Positions 16,006 to 23,791 of a stretch of DNA of 64,000 nucleotides are shown one piece after another. Positions within the stretch are counted from its first letter, which is position 1. Each line of letters opens with the position of its first letter. A program made the translations under genes and the position numbers. The notes under the pieces were generated by a model. That model saw nothing but the letters and a program-made list of their open reading frames with translations. It did not search any database and was not told where the DNA came from. Source of the stretch: Streptosporangium violaceochromogenes (lineage in GTDB: Bacteria; Actinomycetota; Actinomycetes; Streptosporangiales; Streptosporangiaceae); assembly GCF_014654615.1 (NCBI RefSeq), contig NZ_BNBB01000016.1:1-64000 (forward strand). The letters run 5' to 3'.

Positions 16006-16638
16006 TCAACCATTGACGGCCTCTGCGATCTGCAGGGCGACCTGGGCGGGCGTGAGGTGCGTGGTGTCGACGACCTCGGCCTCGCCGTGTAGCCACGTGC
16101 GGGCCGCTTCGGCGTAGGGCTCAAGGTATTTGAGACGGAATGGGGAGGGGCCAAGGAGAGTGTCCCCCTCGATGCGCCCGCGGAGGGTGTCCTGGTCAGC
16201 GTGGAGGACGAAGTGCCGTACCGGAATGGCATGTTGGGCGAGGCCCGCGCTGATCTCGCGCCAGTACTGCTCGACCAGGACGGTCATGGGCATCACCAGA
16301 GTGCCGCCGGTGTAGTCGAGTACGCGGCGGGCGGTCTCGACGACGAGTGGCCGCCACGGCGGCCAGTGCTGGAAGTTGTCCGTCCCGGGCAGCCCCGGCG
16401 TGATGTCCATGAGTGTCTCGCCGACCTTCTCGGCGTCGAACACCCGTGAATCCGGGATCAGCTGCTGCACGAGCACACTGGTCGTCGTCTTGCCTGCGCC
16501 GTGGGTACCGTTGAGCCATACGATCACGGGACCCGATGCTAGCTGTGCGGGCCGCGGGAACGGACACCGGGAAACAGGTCTAGTGCCATGGCGGATGGCG
16601 TGGCCACCGCCGGTGAACGTTTCCGGTCACAGCACTAG
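15850..16638. mobile_element. 789-bp cassette with perfect 29-bp terminal inverted repeats
   Basis: The left end (15850-15878) starts CTAGTGCTGTGACCGGAAAC, and its exact reverse complement forms the right end (16610-16638). Both outer ends are CTAG. Families such as IS630 favour TA-containing targets like CTAG and duplicate the TA. There is no transposase inside; the only gene is a TmrB-like kinase. It looks like a non-autonomous element (MITE-like) that carries a passenger gene, or an IS whose transposase was replaced. Confidence 0.75.
16006..16527 (-). CDS. TmrB-like P-loop ATP-binding kinase
   Basis: A 173-residue nucleoside/nucleotide-kinase-fold protein. The P-loop is GTHGAGKT (7-14), and VFDAEKVGETL, DNFQHWPPWRPLV and LVMPMTVLVEQYWREI follow the pattern of TmrB, the Bacillus subtilis tunicamycin-resistance protein. 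Family members include phosphotransferases acting on antibiotics or nucleosides. The substrate here is not known. It is the sole gene of the inverted-repeat cassette 15850-16638 and reads toward the att site. Confidence 0.78.
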   Translation of the reverse strand: MIVWLNGTHGAGKTTTSVLVQQLIPDSRVFDAEKVGETLMDITPGLPGTDNFQHWPPWRPLVVETARRVLDYTGGTLVMPMTVLVEQYWREISAGLAQHAIPVRHFVLHADQDTLRGRIEGDTLLGPSPFRLKYLEPYAEAARTWLHGEAEVVDTTHLTPAQVALQIAEAVNG

Positions 16639-16998
16639 CGACCATGAGGGCAACACCCCAGTAGCGGCTTTCAAGAGGACAGAGTTCCGAATTGGTAGCC
16701 CCGCCCCCTAAGTCACTCAAGATCCAGCTTCCCCGTAGACCTCACAGCCACTCTTGCTCACCGATACCTTCGAACAAAGTTAGTCTGACTAGACAGCTAA
16801 TCGAGGCCTAAAGTACACATATGGGACACAGTTCTCTAGTGGACTGAAAGGTCACGCGAGGAAATATATCTCTTAGGGTATAACCTGCATCAGGCGTAGA
16901 GGCTAGAATAGGGTTCCCTTTGACTCTATCGGAACATAAAATTACTTACCTCGATAGAGGCTCGCAATCTAACCGGAACCGCTCGACAGGGTAAGCAA
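16639..16998. other. AT-rich intergenic region
   Basis: Marks the abrupt change from GC-rich to much more AT-rich DNA that persists to about 18950. No gene. It contains a dyad-like site resembling the GntR operators (16785-16796) and presumably the promoter of the small membrane-protein genes. Confidence 0.45.
16785..16796. promoter_or_regulatory. Possible KorSA/GntR-type operator
   Basis: CTGACTAGACAG shares the CTAG-centred core of the two sites near the GntR gene (22450-22463 and 23250-23263). If bound by that repressor, it would tie the AT-rich cargo to AICE control. Short match; could be chance. Confidence 0.3.
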
Positions 16999-17403
16999 TT
17001 GTCTGCACTCGCAATGGCATTGGCAGTAGCAGCCGTTACGGCAGTAGTGCAAGTATGGATAAAAGCAGTCGCCCGCCAACCACCCCCAGGAAAAGCTTTC
17101 CACTTCATGCGGGAGGACAGCGTTCTGTGGATAGAGTGGGTTGGCTCCGGGGCGGTTTCTCTGGCACTGATGGCAATTGTTGCGGCAAATAATAGTCAAT
17201 CACTAAAACCATTCCAGACGTACACTGCTTTATTCGCAATGGCTGTAGCCTGCGGCCCCCTTCCTCTTATATTGAGAGGATTCCTCTATGATCCCGCAAG
17301 TGGACAATTAAAGGACTGGCGAAGAATATGGCTGGCTAATATAGCCGGGTTGGTCATCTTGTTGGCAGCCATTGCGGCGGGAGCGGATGTCAATGCGAAA
17401 TAA
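16999..17403 (+). CDS. Small four-helix membrane protein, unknown
   Basis: A 134-residue hydrophobic protein with four predicted transmembrane helices at about 4-23, 42-62, 73-93 and 108-128, and a short soluble linker (24-40). The frame opens with TTG at 16999 behind an AGGG; an ATG at 17014 is an alternative. Codon use is far more AT-rich than the chromosome around it. It overlaps the next membrane-protein gene. No family recognised. Confidence 0.55.
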   Translation: MSALAMALAVAAVTAVVQVWIKAVARQPPPGKAFHFMREDSVLWIEWVGSGAVSLALMAIVAANNSQSLKPFQTYTALFAMAVACGPLPLILRGFLYDPASGQLKDWRRIWLANIAGLVILLAAIAAGADVNAK

Positions 17404-17737
17404 GCGAGGAGGCGAGCGAAAATCCTCTGTAAAGGGACATTACAGGACCAGGGCTTCTGGAATGCGTGTCCGCGTCAAAAGCCACGTCCGCACTAAAACG
17501 ATTTATTCCATTGTCCCACTGCTGGTATCTTTGATCGTCGCCTCAATCAGTATTCTTGCGTCAATCGGTAAGGAAGAGGGGTTTTTTGCGCTTGCAGCTA
17601 TGGTTGCAATAGGAAGCATATTCACCCTTGCCAACAGATTCTCAGAGGCATGGGTTACACACTTAAAAGGTGCAATAAGGGTCGCTGTAAGCTTATTAGT
17701 CGATTTCTTCAAAGCGGACGGTGGGCGGGATAAATAA
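17387..17737 (+). CDS. Small two-helix membrane protein, unknown
   Basis: A 116-residue protein. The N-terminal 35 residues are strongly basic (cytoplasmic by the positive-inside rule), followed by two membrane helices (about 38-58 and 64-82) and a short C-terminal tail. GGGAG lies 4 nt before the ATG at 17387, and the gene overlaps the preceding one by 17 bp, so the two are probably co-translated. Small two-helix proteins are a frequent effector shape in phage-defence operons, but no known family is recognised. Confidence 0.55.
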   Translation: MSMRNKRGGERKSSVKGHYRTRASGMRVRVKSHVRTKTIYSIVPLLVSLIVASISILASIGKEEGFFALAAMVAIGSIFTLANRFSEAWVTHLKGAIRVAVSLLVDFFKADGGRDK

Positions 17738-17947
17738 TTCAAATGCCACCCTGGAAGAGGGGGTGGATAATTGGATAGAATATCCACCTGCCTTAGAGGC
17801 TCGCCTGTTTAAGCTCATCTGTCTAGATGGCTCTTAGAAGACTGCTTGATCGCTTTCTTCGAATAGATATTCGATCGTAGTACAAAAGTTTCTTTATTGC
17901 CCTGCATAGGGTATTGCATCGGGTGCGGCGATACTGCAAGGAGTTGC

Positions 17948-18871
17948 ATGCCTCGACGAACGAACCTATGGCAAGAAATGATCGCTGTCATAGCTGCAAA
18001 AATGGCTGGCGATGTCGAGGTAATTGAGTCAGCCATGCTCCCTGATCGCAGGACGGGTGCTAAGCGAGAAGTAGATGTTGTTATTAAATCCCGACTCGGT
18101 AACCCGTTTCCACGCGAGCTAATTGTCAGCGTGGAAGCTACGAGCCCTGTCCGTCCCTGCACGGTTGAGTATGTAGAAAGAATGATTGCGAAGCATGCCG
18201 ACCTGCCCACCAATCAACTAATACTTGTATCCAAAAGCGGCTTCACAGTCGAGGCTCAAACGAAAGCTAATTCCTACGGCGTAGCCTTATTTTCGCCTCA
18301 AACATTCAGTGCGACAGATTCTGAGTTTCAGATCGTAAACAAGCTCGAATCGCTACATCCTAGGATTATGAATGTTCAAGTAAAGGGCGCGCGAGTCGCA
18401 GTCCAGCGGCCTGATGGCTCGACTACCTGGTTTTTTGCTAGCCAGCAACATATCGTGTTCACGGAGTCGGGCGATGAACTGGACACTTTTGAGCAGTTCT
18501 GCTACGCAGAAGTAAAACGGAGTTGGCCGAAACTAGGGGACGCGATCAATTTACACGAGATCGGCGAGCCCTCCCGGCGCGAGGTGTTGTTCTCGACTGG
18601 CCCATGGAGAATTTCAGCCCCCGATAGTCCGCTATGTGCAATATTTAGACCAACTCTCACGAGCATGGAATTTCATCCAATATTGGGGGTTCAATTTGCT
18701 GCCAGCGTAGACATAGAACCATATGAAGTTCCGCTCACACATATGCGTCTGGGGGAATTTAATGTGGCATACGGAAAGGGTAGTCTCAACGGCAAAACAA
18801 TGATCCTTGTGGCTGTGGAAAACGAGCAAGGGGGAAGTATTGTCTTCCGCCCTTTGGTGCGCCCCAGATAA
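17948..18871 (+). CDS. PD-(D/E)XK/Mrr-like nuclease-fold protein
   Basis: A 307-residue protein; AAGGAG lies 4 nt before the ATG at 17948, deciding the start. The N-terminal domain (about 5-120) resembles restriction-endonuclease-like proteins: Asp43 in REVDVVIKSR, then LIVSVEAT (Glu63), then VERMIAKHADLPTNQLILVS. In typical members the second motif reads ExK or ECR; here it is EAT, so the catalytic Lys is displaced or missing. The C-terminal 180 residues are unassigned beta-rich sequence. AT-rich like the two membrane-protein genes upstream; with them it may form a defence module. Confidence 0.6.
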   Translation: MPRRTNLWQEMIAVIAAKMAGDVEVIESAMLPDRRTGAKREVDVVIKSRLGNPFPRELIVSVEATSPVRPCTVEYVERMIAKHADLPTNQLILVSKSGFTVEAQTKANSYGVALFSPQTFSATDSEFQIVNKLESLHPRIMNVQVKGARVAVQRPDGSTTWFFASQQHIVFTESGDELDTFEQFCYAEVKRSWPKLGDAINLHEIGEPSRREVLFSTGPWRISAPDSPLCAIFRPTLTSMEFHPILGVQFAASVDIEPYEVPLTHMRLGEFNVAYGKGSLNGKTMILVAVENEQGGSIVFRPLVRPR

Positions 18872-19216
18872 ATTCTGTCGCAAATGTATTATTCGATTTA
18901 GTTTTGGAACGCCAGTGCTCGTCTGATACTCGCGCTTCTCTTGCTCAAGTAACAATCGGTGGTCGGTTACGTCTTCCGGTGAGCCAGGGTGAGGAACGAA
19001 CCCTGGATCGTCGATCGCCCCCAAGCACTTACCGTGACCAGCCACGCCGTGGCGATCGTTAGGGCTGCATCTGTGCGGTGGCGCGGCAATCCCGGTCGGA
19101 GCGTTCGGCCAGTATGGCGCGGTGGGCGTGCGGTGCCCGGCCCGGTGTCCCGCCGCCGTTCGGGACCGGCCCTCAGGCCGCATGCCCGGACGGCGGGCGG
19201 GCGGAGGGCCGGGGGT

Positions 19217-19239
19217 GCGGCGGCGCGCCGCGCCGCCGC
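19217..19239. terminator. GC hairpin downstream of the creatininase-family gene
   Basis: GCGGCGGCGCG (19217-19227) and its complement CGCGCCGCCGC (19229-19239) almost touch, so the real stem is about 9 bp. It lies 70 bp after the creatininase-family stop (minus strand) and next to the dispersed repeat, the same pairing as at 6219-6270. Confidence 0.5.
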
Positions 19240-19240
19240 G

Positions 19241-19268
19241 CTTGATACCTCATGAGAACAATTCGGCA
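19241..19268. repeat. Dispersed repeat, copy 2 (with 6243-6270)
   Basis: CTTGA, nine variable bases, then AGAACAATTCGGCA, with the same spacing as copy 1 and likewise flanked by a GC hairpin. Confidence 0.55.
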
Positions 19269-19309
19269 GTGTCCGCGCTACGTGATCGTGATCGTGTGAC
19301 GCCCGGTGT

Positions 19310-20023
19310 TCAGAGCTTGGTGAGCATGTCCATCACGTCGGCGAAACTGCTGGTCAGGGAGTTGAGGACGGCCTTGCCTTTTTCGGCGGTGGCGAGGGAG
19401 GGGCGACCGATGACTCCGCTGCGGGTGTAGGCCTGCATGCCCTCGGTCAGCAGGTGGCGGCGGTCGTCGGCGGTGTGGTCGGCGTCCTGGTAGCCGGGGC
19501 GGACGACCTCGGGGCAGGCGTGCAGCAGGAGAGAGGTTTCGATCTCTCCGGCGTGCATGTCCTCATGCATGGAGCTGACCAGCTCGGCGGCGCCCCGTGC
19601 CCCCTGCCAGTCTTCGCGGGTGGGAAACAACGCCATCGCGCGGCCTTCGGCGCTGGCCTCCTGAACGACGTTGCTCAGCACGTAATTGCCGCCGTGGGCG
19701 TTGACCACCACCAGGGTCTGCGGTCCGGTGCGGGTGACCGAGTCGTAAACGTCGGTGATGACGGCGTGCAGGGTGCGGGCGGAGATGCTGACGGTTCCGG
19801 GCCAGGTGCTGTGTTCGTGGGAGCAGGAGATCGTGATCGGGGGCAGCAGCAGGACGGGGTAGGTGTCGGCGATCTTTCGGCAGATGAGACTGGCGATGAT
19901 CGTGTCAGTGCTGAGGGGCAGGTGGTCGCCGTGCTGTTCGAAGCTGCCCACGGGCAGGATCGCGACGGGGGCGTTGCGGTGGCGTTCCTCGGTGGTGGTC
20001 GCGGTGGGCAGCACGTCGTTCAC
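19310..20023 (-). CDS. Creatininase-family amidohydrolase
   Basis: A 237-residue enzyme of the creatininase fold, metal-dependent amidohydrolases acting on cyclic or peptide amides. Metal-site signatures are visible: PVGSFEQHGDHLPLSTD near residue 25, VVNAHGGN in the middle and AGEIETSLLL after it. The GTG at 20023 is chosen because AGGAGA precedes it; the frame extends to 20212 in non-homologous sequence. It lies 29 bp downstream of the XRE/TPR regulator gene in the same direction. Substrate unknown; not next to mycofactocin genes, so it is unlikely to be MftE. Confidence 0.82.
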   Translation of the reverse strand: MNDVLPTATTTEERHRNAPVAILPVGSFEQHGDHLPLSTDTIIASLICRKIADTYPVLLLPPITISCSHEHSTWPGTVSISARTLHAVITDVYDSVTRTGPQTLVVVNAHGGNYVLSNVVQEASAEGRAMALFPTREDWQGARGAAELVSSMHEDMHAGEIETSLLLHACPEVVRPGYQDADHTADDRRHLLTEGMQAYTRSGVIGRPSLATAEKGKAVLNSLTSSFADVMDMLTKL

Positions 20024-20052
20024 CGTTCTCCTGGCTGGGGTGATGGCAGGGT

Positions 20053-21354
20053 TTACGGCTCGGTGAGGATGTCGAGCCGGGTGAGCAAGTCTGCCACGTG
20101 GGAGTCTGCCGACCACCGGGTCAGGTGACGGCGCAGTGTCTTGAGCTGGCCTGCGACCCGGCTGGATCGTAGGGCCTGCATCCGGCGGACGGCCTCTTCG
20201 GTCGCGGTGCATGCCTGGTCGCGTTCGCCTGCCATGGCGTAGGCGGTGGCCGTACGGGTCAGGAGCAGGGCGTGGTCACGTACCTGGCTGGACTGTGACC
20301 ACTGGGAGCGGCTGGCCTCGAAGATCGGGATGGCCGAGGCGGCCTCGCCCAGCAGGAGCCGGGTCGCCCCTGTTTCCATCGCGACGTATGCCGGGGTGCA
20401 GTAGGGGGCACGGTCGTTCTCGCTCTGGGTTGTCCCCGCGGTGGCCTCGACGATCGCCGCCTCCGAGTCGCGGGCGGACTCCGCTGCCTCTCCGAGGTGG
20501 GCGTTCGCCGCCGCACGTGTTCTGAGGACGACTGCCCGGAGTCGGGGGGTGAGGGCGCCGGGGTTGGCCAGGGCCGCGTTCGCCAGGCTGAGGCCGTGGC
20601 CGTAGTCGCCCGATTCGATGGCGATGACGCTTTTGCGCATGAGGGTGTAGGAGATGACCCGCTGATCGCCCAGTTCCATCGCGTAGTCCAGGGCCCTGGT
20701 GGTCCAGGTCATGGCATGCGCGAAGTTTCCCAAGTCCTGGTGAAGCCATCCGTAGAACTCCAGCAGTTCACTGGCGAAGTTCAGGGCCTCGGCGCGGTCG
20801 GCTCCCCGGGTCACCCGGCACACCTGCCCGATGACGGGAATCTGGGTTTTGACGGCGCCGATCAGCAGTGGCGGCCCCATGATGGCCTCGGCCTGGATGT
20901 GACCGGTCAGCACGTGCCGGAGTCCGGAGATGATGGGGCGGCTGGACGCACCGGTCAGGCCGGTGAGGTATTCGGTCGGCAGGTCTGTTCGTGGCGGCGC
21001 CGGTTGGTGAGGTGGCTGCTGGGATGGCCCGGTTTCCGGGCTCGGGTCTCTTCGTGAGGGGGCGCGTGGAGCGAGGCCGAGGGCCAGGCGGGCGGGGTCG
21101 GGCATGTGGAGGCCGTTGGCGATGCGTTCGATCACGTCGAACGAGGTGACCTGGGCGGTTCCTTTCATGATCTCGCTGACCTTGCCCTGGCTGAGGCTGA
21201 CCGCGATGCCGATGCGGGTCTGGCTGGATCCGGTGTGCCGGCGAATCAGCCGGAAGAGGTGGCCGATATCGCGGTTTCGCAGGGCTGTCAGCATTTCGGG
21301 GCGTTGCCATATTTCCGGCAGGATAACGACTGGTTCAGTCGCGTCTGCGGGCAT
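20053..21354 (-). CDS. XRE-family regulator with TPR-like C-terminus
   Basis: A 433-residue regulator. The N-terminal helix-turn-helix (about 25-85) includes FRLIRRHTGSSQTRIGIAVS and QGKVSEIMKG. After a Pro-rich linker (about 98-125), the remaining 300 residues are helical with TPR-like repeats (FAHAMTWTTRALDYAMELGD, ESGDYGHGLSLANAAL). Such actinobacterial proteins probably sense a peptide or small ligand. GGGGAGG precedes the ATG. Two short palindromes upstream (21381-21429) may be its operators. It heads an operon with the creatininase-family gene. Confidence 0.82.
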   Translation of the reverse strand: MPADATEPVVILPEIWQRPEMLTALRNRDIGHLFRLIRRHTGSSQTRIGIAVSLSQGKVSEIMKGTAQVTSFDVIERIANGLHMPDPARLALGLAPRAPSRRDPSPETGPSQQPPHQPAPPRTDLPTEYLTGLTGASSRPIISGLRHVLTGHIQAEAIMGPPLLIGAVKTQIPVIGQVCRVTRGADRAEALNFASELLEFYGWLHQDLGNFAHAMTWTTRALDYAMELGDQRVISYTLMRKSVIAIESGDYGHGLSLANAALANPGALTPRLRAVVLRTRAAANAHLGEAAESARDSEAAIVEATAGTTQSENDRAPYCTPAYVAMETGATRLLLGEAASAIPIFEASRSQWSQSSQVRDHALLLTRTATAYAMAGERDQACTATEEAVRRMQALRSSRVAGQLKTLRRHLTRWSADSHVADLLTRLDILTEP

Positions 21355-21667
21355 ATGACCTCCCCTTTTGTTGCCTCGACCGTTGGGTATCCAACGCTTG
21401 CCGCCAAGGGGTTATCCCGTCAAGGGATATCGGCTATTCCTTCGGAGGATTCCGGCCCGGGATGGGCTGCGTAAGCGCAGGTGAGGACCCTTGACTCATG
21501 ATTGCCGAGGAGGAGCCGGCGGGGCAGGGGTGCCGGACCTGCGCCGGGCGTGGATGGCGGTGGATCCGCAGCAGCCGCGCGGAAGCGGAATTCCGCATTG
21601 ACGGACGGGCCGCGAAGCCGGTCCGCGTGAGGTGTTTCGACTGCCCGGACGTTGTGGAGGTGGCCGC
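21355..21667. other. Divergent intergenic region
   Basis: About 310 bp between the minus-strand regulator and the plus-strand AICE small genes. Besides the two palindromes nothing is recognised; the open frames lack binding sites. Confidence 0.4.
21381..21429. promoter_or_regulatory. Two palindromes between divergent genes
   Basis: CGTTGG-GTAT-CCAACG (21381-21396) and TATCCC-GTCAA-GGGATA (21413-21429), 27-75 bp upstream of the XRE/TPR regulator start. Positioned to act as operators of that gene. Confidence 0.4.
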
Positions 21668-22021
21668 GTGACGGATATGCGGGAGCTTTCACCGGCCGGG
21701 CGGACCGGCGCCGTGGTGATCACTCCGGTGATGGCGGCGCGGCGGCTCCAGGCCGAGCTGGCGGCTCTTGGTGTCGCCTCCGACGTTCACGATGGGTACG
21801 GGCTGGCGCTGGTGTCGGTCCGGTACGAGTTGGTCGTGTGGACCGACGGCCGGGTGTTCCGGTGGAGGGTGGGCCAGGAGGCGAGGCACGGCGCTGCGGG
21901 GGCATACGCGTTCGGCCCGGTGCAGGATCCGGTGACGACGGCACAGCGGGTGGCCGGGCGTTACGTTGAGCTGCGTCGCCGCCACCCTCCCCGGGGTCCG
22001 ATCGCCGGAGATCCGCAGTGA
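21668..22021 (+). CDS. Small AICE-associated hypothetical protein
   Basis: A 117-residue protein starting with GTG at 21668 behind GTGGAGG. The central part (AARRLQAELAALG, then YELVVWTDGRVFRWRVG) suggests an alpha/beta fold of a type often found in AICEs beside the GntR regulator; I cannot assign a function. It overlaps the next gene by GTGA, so they are co-translated. Confidence 0.65.
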   Translation: MTDMRELSPAGRTGAVVITPVMAARRLQAELAALGVASDVHDGYGLALVSVRYELVVWTDGRVFRWRVGQEARHGAAGAYAFGPVQDPVTTAQRVAGRYVELRRRHPPRGPIAGDPQ

Positions 22022-22305
22022 TCGACGCGGGCGGTTGCGTGAGCACGCATGTGGCGATGGCCCAGCGCGGTCACATGCGATTGGTGTGGCATGAGCCGTA
22101 CCAGGGGGTGGGGCGCCTTCGGGTGGTGGCCTGGACCTGTGACTGCCGGGCCACGCTGTATGAGCTGTGCCATGCCGGAGGACAGGCGTTCATCCGGCGC
22201 ACACTCCAGCTTGACGGCGATCGTCGGGTGCATGAGACCTACCGGTGGCCGGTCTGCCAGGCGGGCGAGGTGTGGAGGGCGTTGCTGTCCGGTGAGGCCC
22301 GATAG
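22018..22305 (+). CDS. Small AICE-associated hypothetical protein, Cys-containing
   Basis: A 95-residue protein starting with GTG at 22018, overlapping the previous stop by GTGA. It contains WTCDCRATLYELCHAGGQ, a Cys-rich segment that might bind metal, and an otherwise basic, Trp-containing sequence. No family recognised. Likely an accessory AICE gene. Confidence 0.6.
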   Translation: MIDAGGCVSTHVAMAQRGHMRLVWHEPYQGVGRLRVVAWTCDCRATLYELCHAGGQAFIRRTLQLDGDRRVHETYRWPVCQAGEVWRALLSGEAR

Positions 22306-22449
22306 GCAGACCCCATGAGCCGGCGCGGCGGGATGGGTCCTTCCTGGTCGGAGGGGTCCGGGGAGGGTTACCCCATCCCGTCGCGCCATAGGTCATGTCT
22401 TCCTGATTCGGTGAAGGGCTTCGCACCTTTAACATGCCCTGATAGCCTG

Positions 22450-22463
22450 CTTGGCTAGACAGG
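22450..22463. promoter_or_regulatory. Candidate operator of the GntR repressor, site A
   Basis: CTTGGCTAGACAGG, a near-palindrome centred on CTAG, 22 bp upstream of the GntR-family start. It matches site B (23250-23263) in the pattern CTTGnCTAGnCA(A/G)G. This placement suggests autoregulation. Confidence 0.5.
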
Positions 22464-22484
22464 CATGTTGAATGTGAGGCTTTA

Positions 22485-23216
22485 ATGTCGTTTGAATACA
22501 CGCCTCCCAAGTACGCGCAGTTGATCGCCGAACTGGAACGGCGCATCGACTCCGGCGAGTACCCCGCGGGCTCGTTGCTGCCCAGCGAACACACGCTCAT
22601 GGCGGAGTTCGGCATGGCGCGGCCCACCGTGGTCAAAGCCCTCGGCGTCCTGCGAGATCAGGGCTGGATCGTCACCCAGCAGGGCAAGGGCCGTTTCGTA
22701 CGCGGCCGTCCGGCGATGCCCACCGGCCAGCAGCCCCGCGCCGGTCGCGAACTGCTCGACCGCACCGAGAGCCAGGCCGCCGGTCGTCTGCTCACCGCCG
22801 GGCCGGTGGAGGCCCCCAACCGCATCGCGGCCTACCTGGGCATCGAGCCGAAGTCTCCGGTTTTCCTGCGCAAGCTCCTCGTGGAGCGCGACGGCGAGCC
22901 CGCCGAGATCTCCGCCACCTGGGTCGTGGCCGATCTTGGCGAGGGTACGGCCCTGGCCGAGTCGGCTGACCTGCGGCAGGGGATACGCCGGTATGTGGAG
23001 AGCGCGGCCGGTGTCTCCCTGGACCACATCATCGAGCACGTCACCGCACGCAACCCCACGGCCGAGGAGTGCAAGCTCCTGGAGGTGAAGGAGTCCGCCG
23101 CGCTGCTGGACGTGTACGCCGTGGCCTGTGATGCCACAGGTAGGCCGTGGGTCGTGGTGGAGAGCGTTCTTCCAGGTGATCGTCATGAGCTGGAGGACGC
23201 CTACCCGATCCGGTAG
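22485..23216 (+). CDS. GntR-family transcriptional repressor, KorSA-like
   Basis: A 243-residue regulator. The N-terminal winged helix (about 5-72) includes YAQLIAELERRIDSGEYPAG and ARPTVVKALGVLRDQGW; the C-terminal UTRA-type ligand domain (about 90-240) includes VFLRKLLVERDGEPAEIS. In pSAM2, KorSA represses pra and so holds the element in the integrated state. The gene is placed directly before the Pra-like gene, with CTAG-centred sites before itself and between the two. No strong binding site precedes the ATG. Confidence 0.85.
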   Translation: MSFEYTPPKYAQLIAELERRIDSGEYPAGSLLPSEHTLMAEFGMARPTVVKALGVLRDQGWIVTQQGKGRFVRGRPAMPTGQQPRAGRELLDRTESQAAGRLLTAGPVEAPNRIAAYLGIEPKSPVFLRKLLVERDGEPAEISATWVVADLGEGTALAESADLRQGIRRYVESAAGVSLDHIIEHVTARNPTAEECKLLEVKESAALLDVYAVACDATGRPWVVVESVLPGDRHELEDAYPIR

Positions 23217-23249
23217 CTCCAACTTTTCTTCCGAAGCCCGCTTGGTGCA

Positions 23250-23263
23250 CTTGACTAGCCAAG
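23250..23263. promoter_or_regulatory. Candidate operator of the GntR repressor, site B
   Basis: CTTGACTAGCCAAG, palindromic around CTAG, lies between the GntR stop and the Pra-like start. A related pair, GGTCAG...CTGACC (23294-23314), follows. Suited to repression of the Pra-like gene. Confidence 0.5.
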
Positions 23264-23338
23264 CGGGCTTCGTGCTTAATGGAGACACAACATGGTCAGT
23301 CAAGCAGGCTGACCAGTCAAAACAAGGAGGTTTGCGCC

Positions 23339-23791
23339 ATGGCCATCCAAGGACCCATCCCGATCGGCTTCGACCAGGTCTTCCCGCACGGCTGCTACCT
23401 GGTGGGGGAGGTGCAGCAGGTCAAGGACTTCGACGCCTCAACGGCCACGCGAGTGGTCTACGCCAAGGACAAGACCACCGGCCTGCCCGTCTGGCAAGTC
23501 TCCGTGGTCGACGCCGACCCCGAGGCCAAAGCCTCCCAGAAGTCGGTCACCGTCAAGATCCTCACCGAAGTCCAGCCGGTTCCCCCGCCCGCGCTGCCGG
23601 GCCTGCCGTTCACCCCCGTCGAGTTCGACGCCATGACCGTCACCCCGTATGTCGGCCAGGACTCCGGACGACTGGCCTACTCCCTGCGGGCGCGGGCGAT
23701 GCGCGCTCCCCGTACCGTCGCGACCTCGGCCCGGCAGACCGCCTCTTCGGCGTCGGCCAAGGACACGGCCGCCAAGGAGGCTGCGGCGTGA
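23339..23791 (+). CDS. Plasmid replication, integration and excision activator (Pra-like)
   Basis: A 150-residue protein that starts MAIQGPIPIGFDQVFPHGCY and contains TGLPVWQVSVVDADPEAK and LPFTPVEFDAMTVTPYV, characteristic of the activator family named for Pra of pSAM2, which switches on replication and excision genes. AAGGAGG precedes the ATG at 23339. Directly downstream of its probable repressor gene. The C-terminus is Ala/Ser-rich and probably disordered. Confidence 0.85.
   Translation: MAIQGPIPIGFDQVFPHGCYLVGEVQQVKDFDASTATRVVYAKDKTTGLPVWQVSVVDADPEAKASQKSVTVKILTEVQPVPPPALPGLPFTPVEFDAMTVTPYVGQDSGRLAYSLRARAMRAPRTVATSARQTASSASAKDTAAKEAAA

Larger units (their letters stand above)
18872..19309. 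other. Intergenic region between convergent cargo genes
   Basis: About 440 bp. Base composition returns to high GC near 19050. It contains a GC hairpin (19217-19239) and the second copy of the dispersed repeat (19241-19268). No supported gene. Confidence 0.5.
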
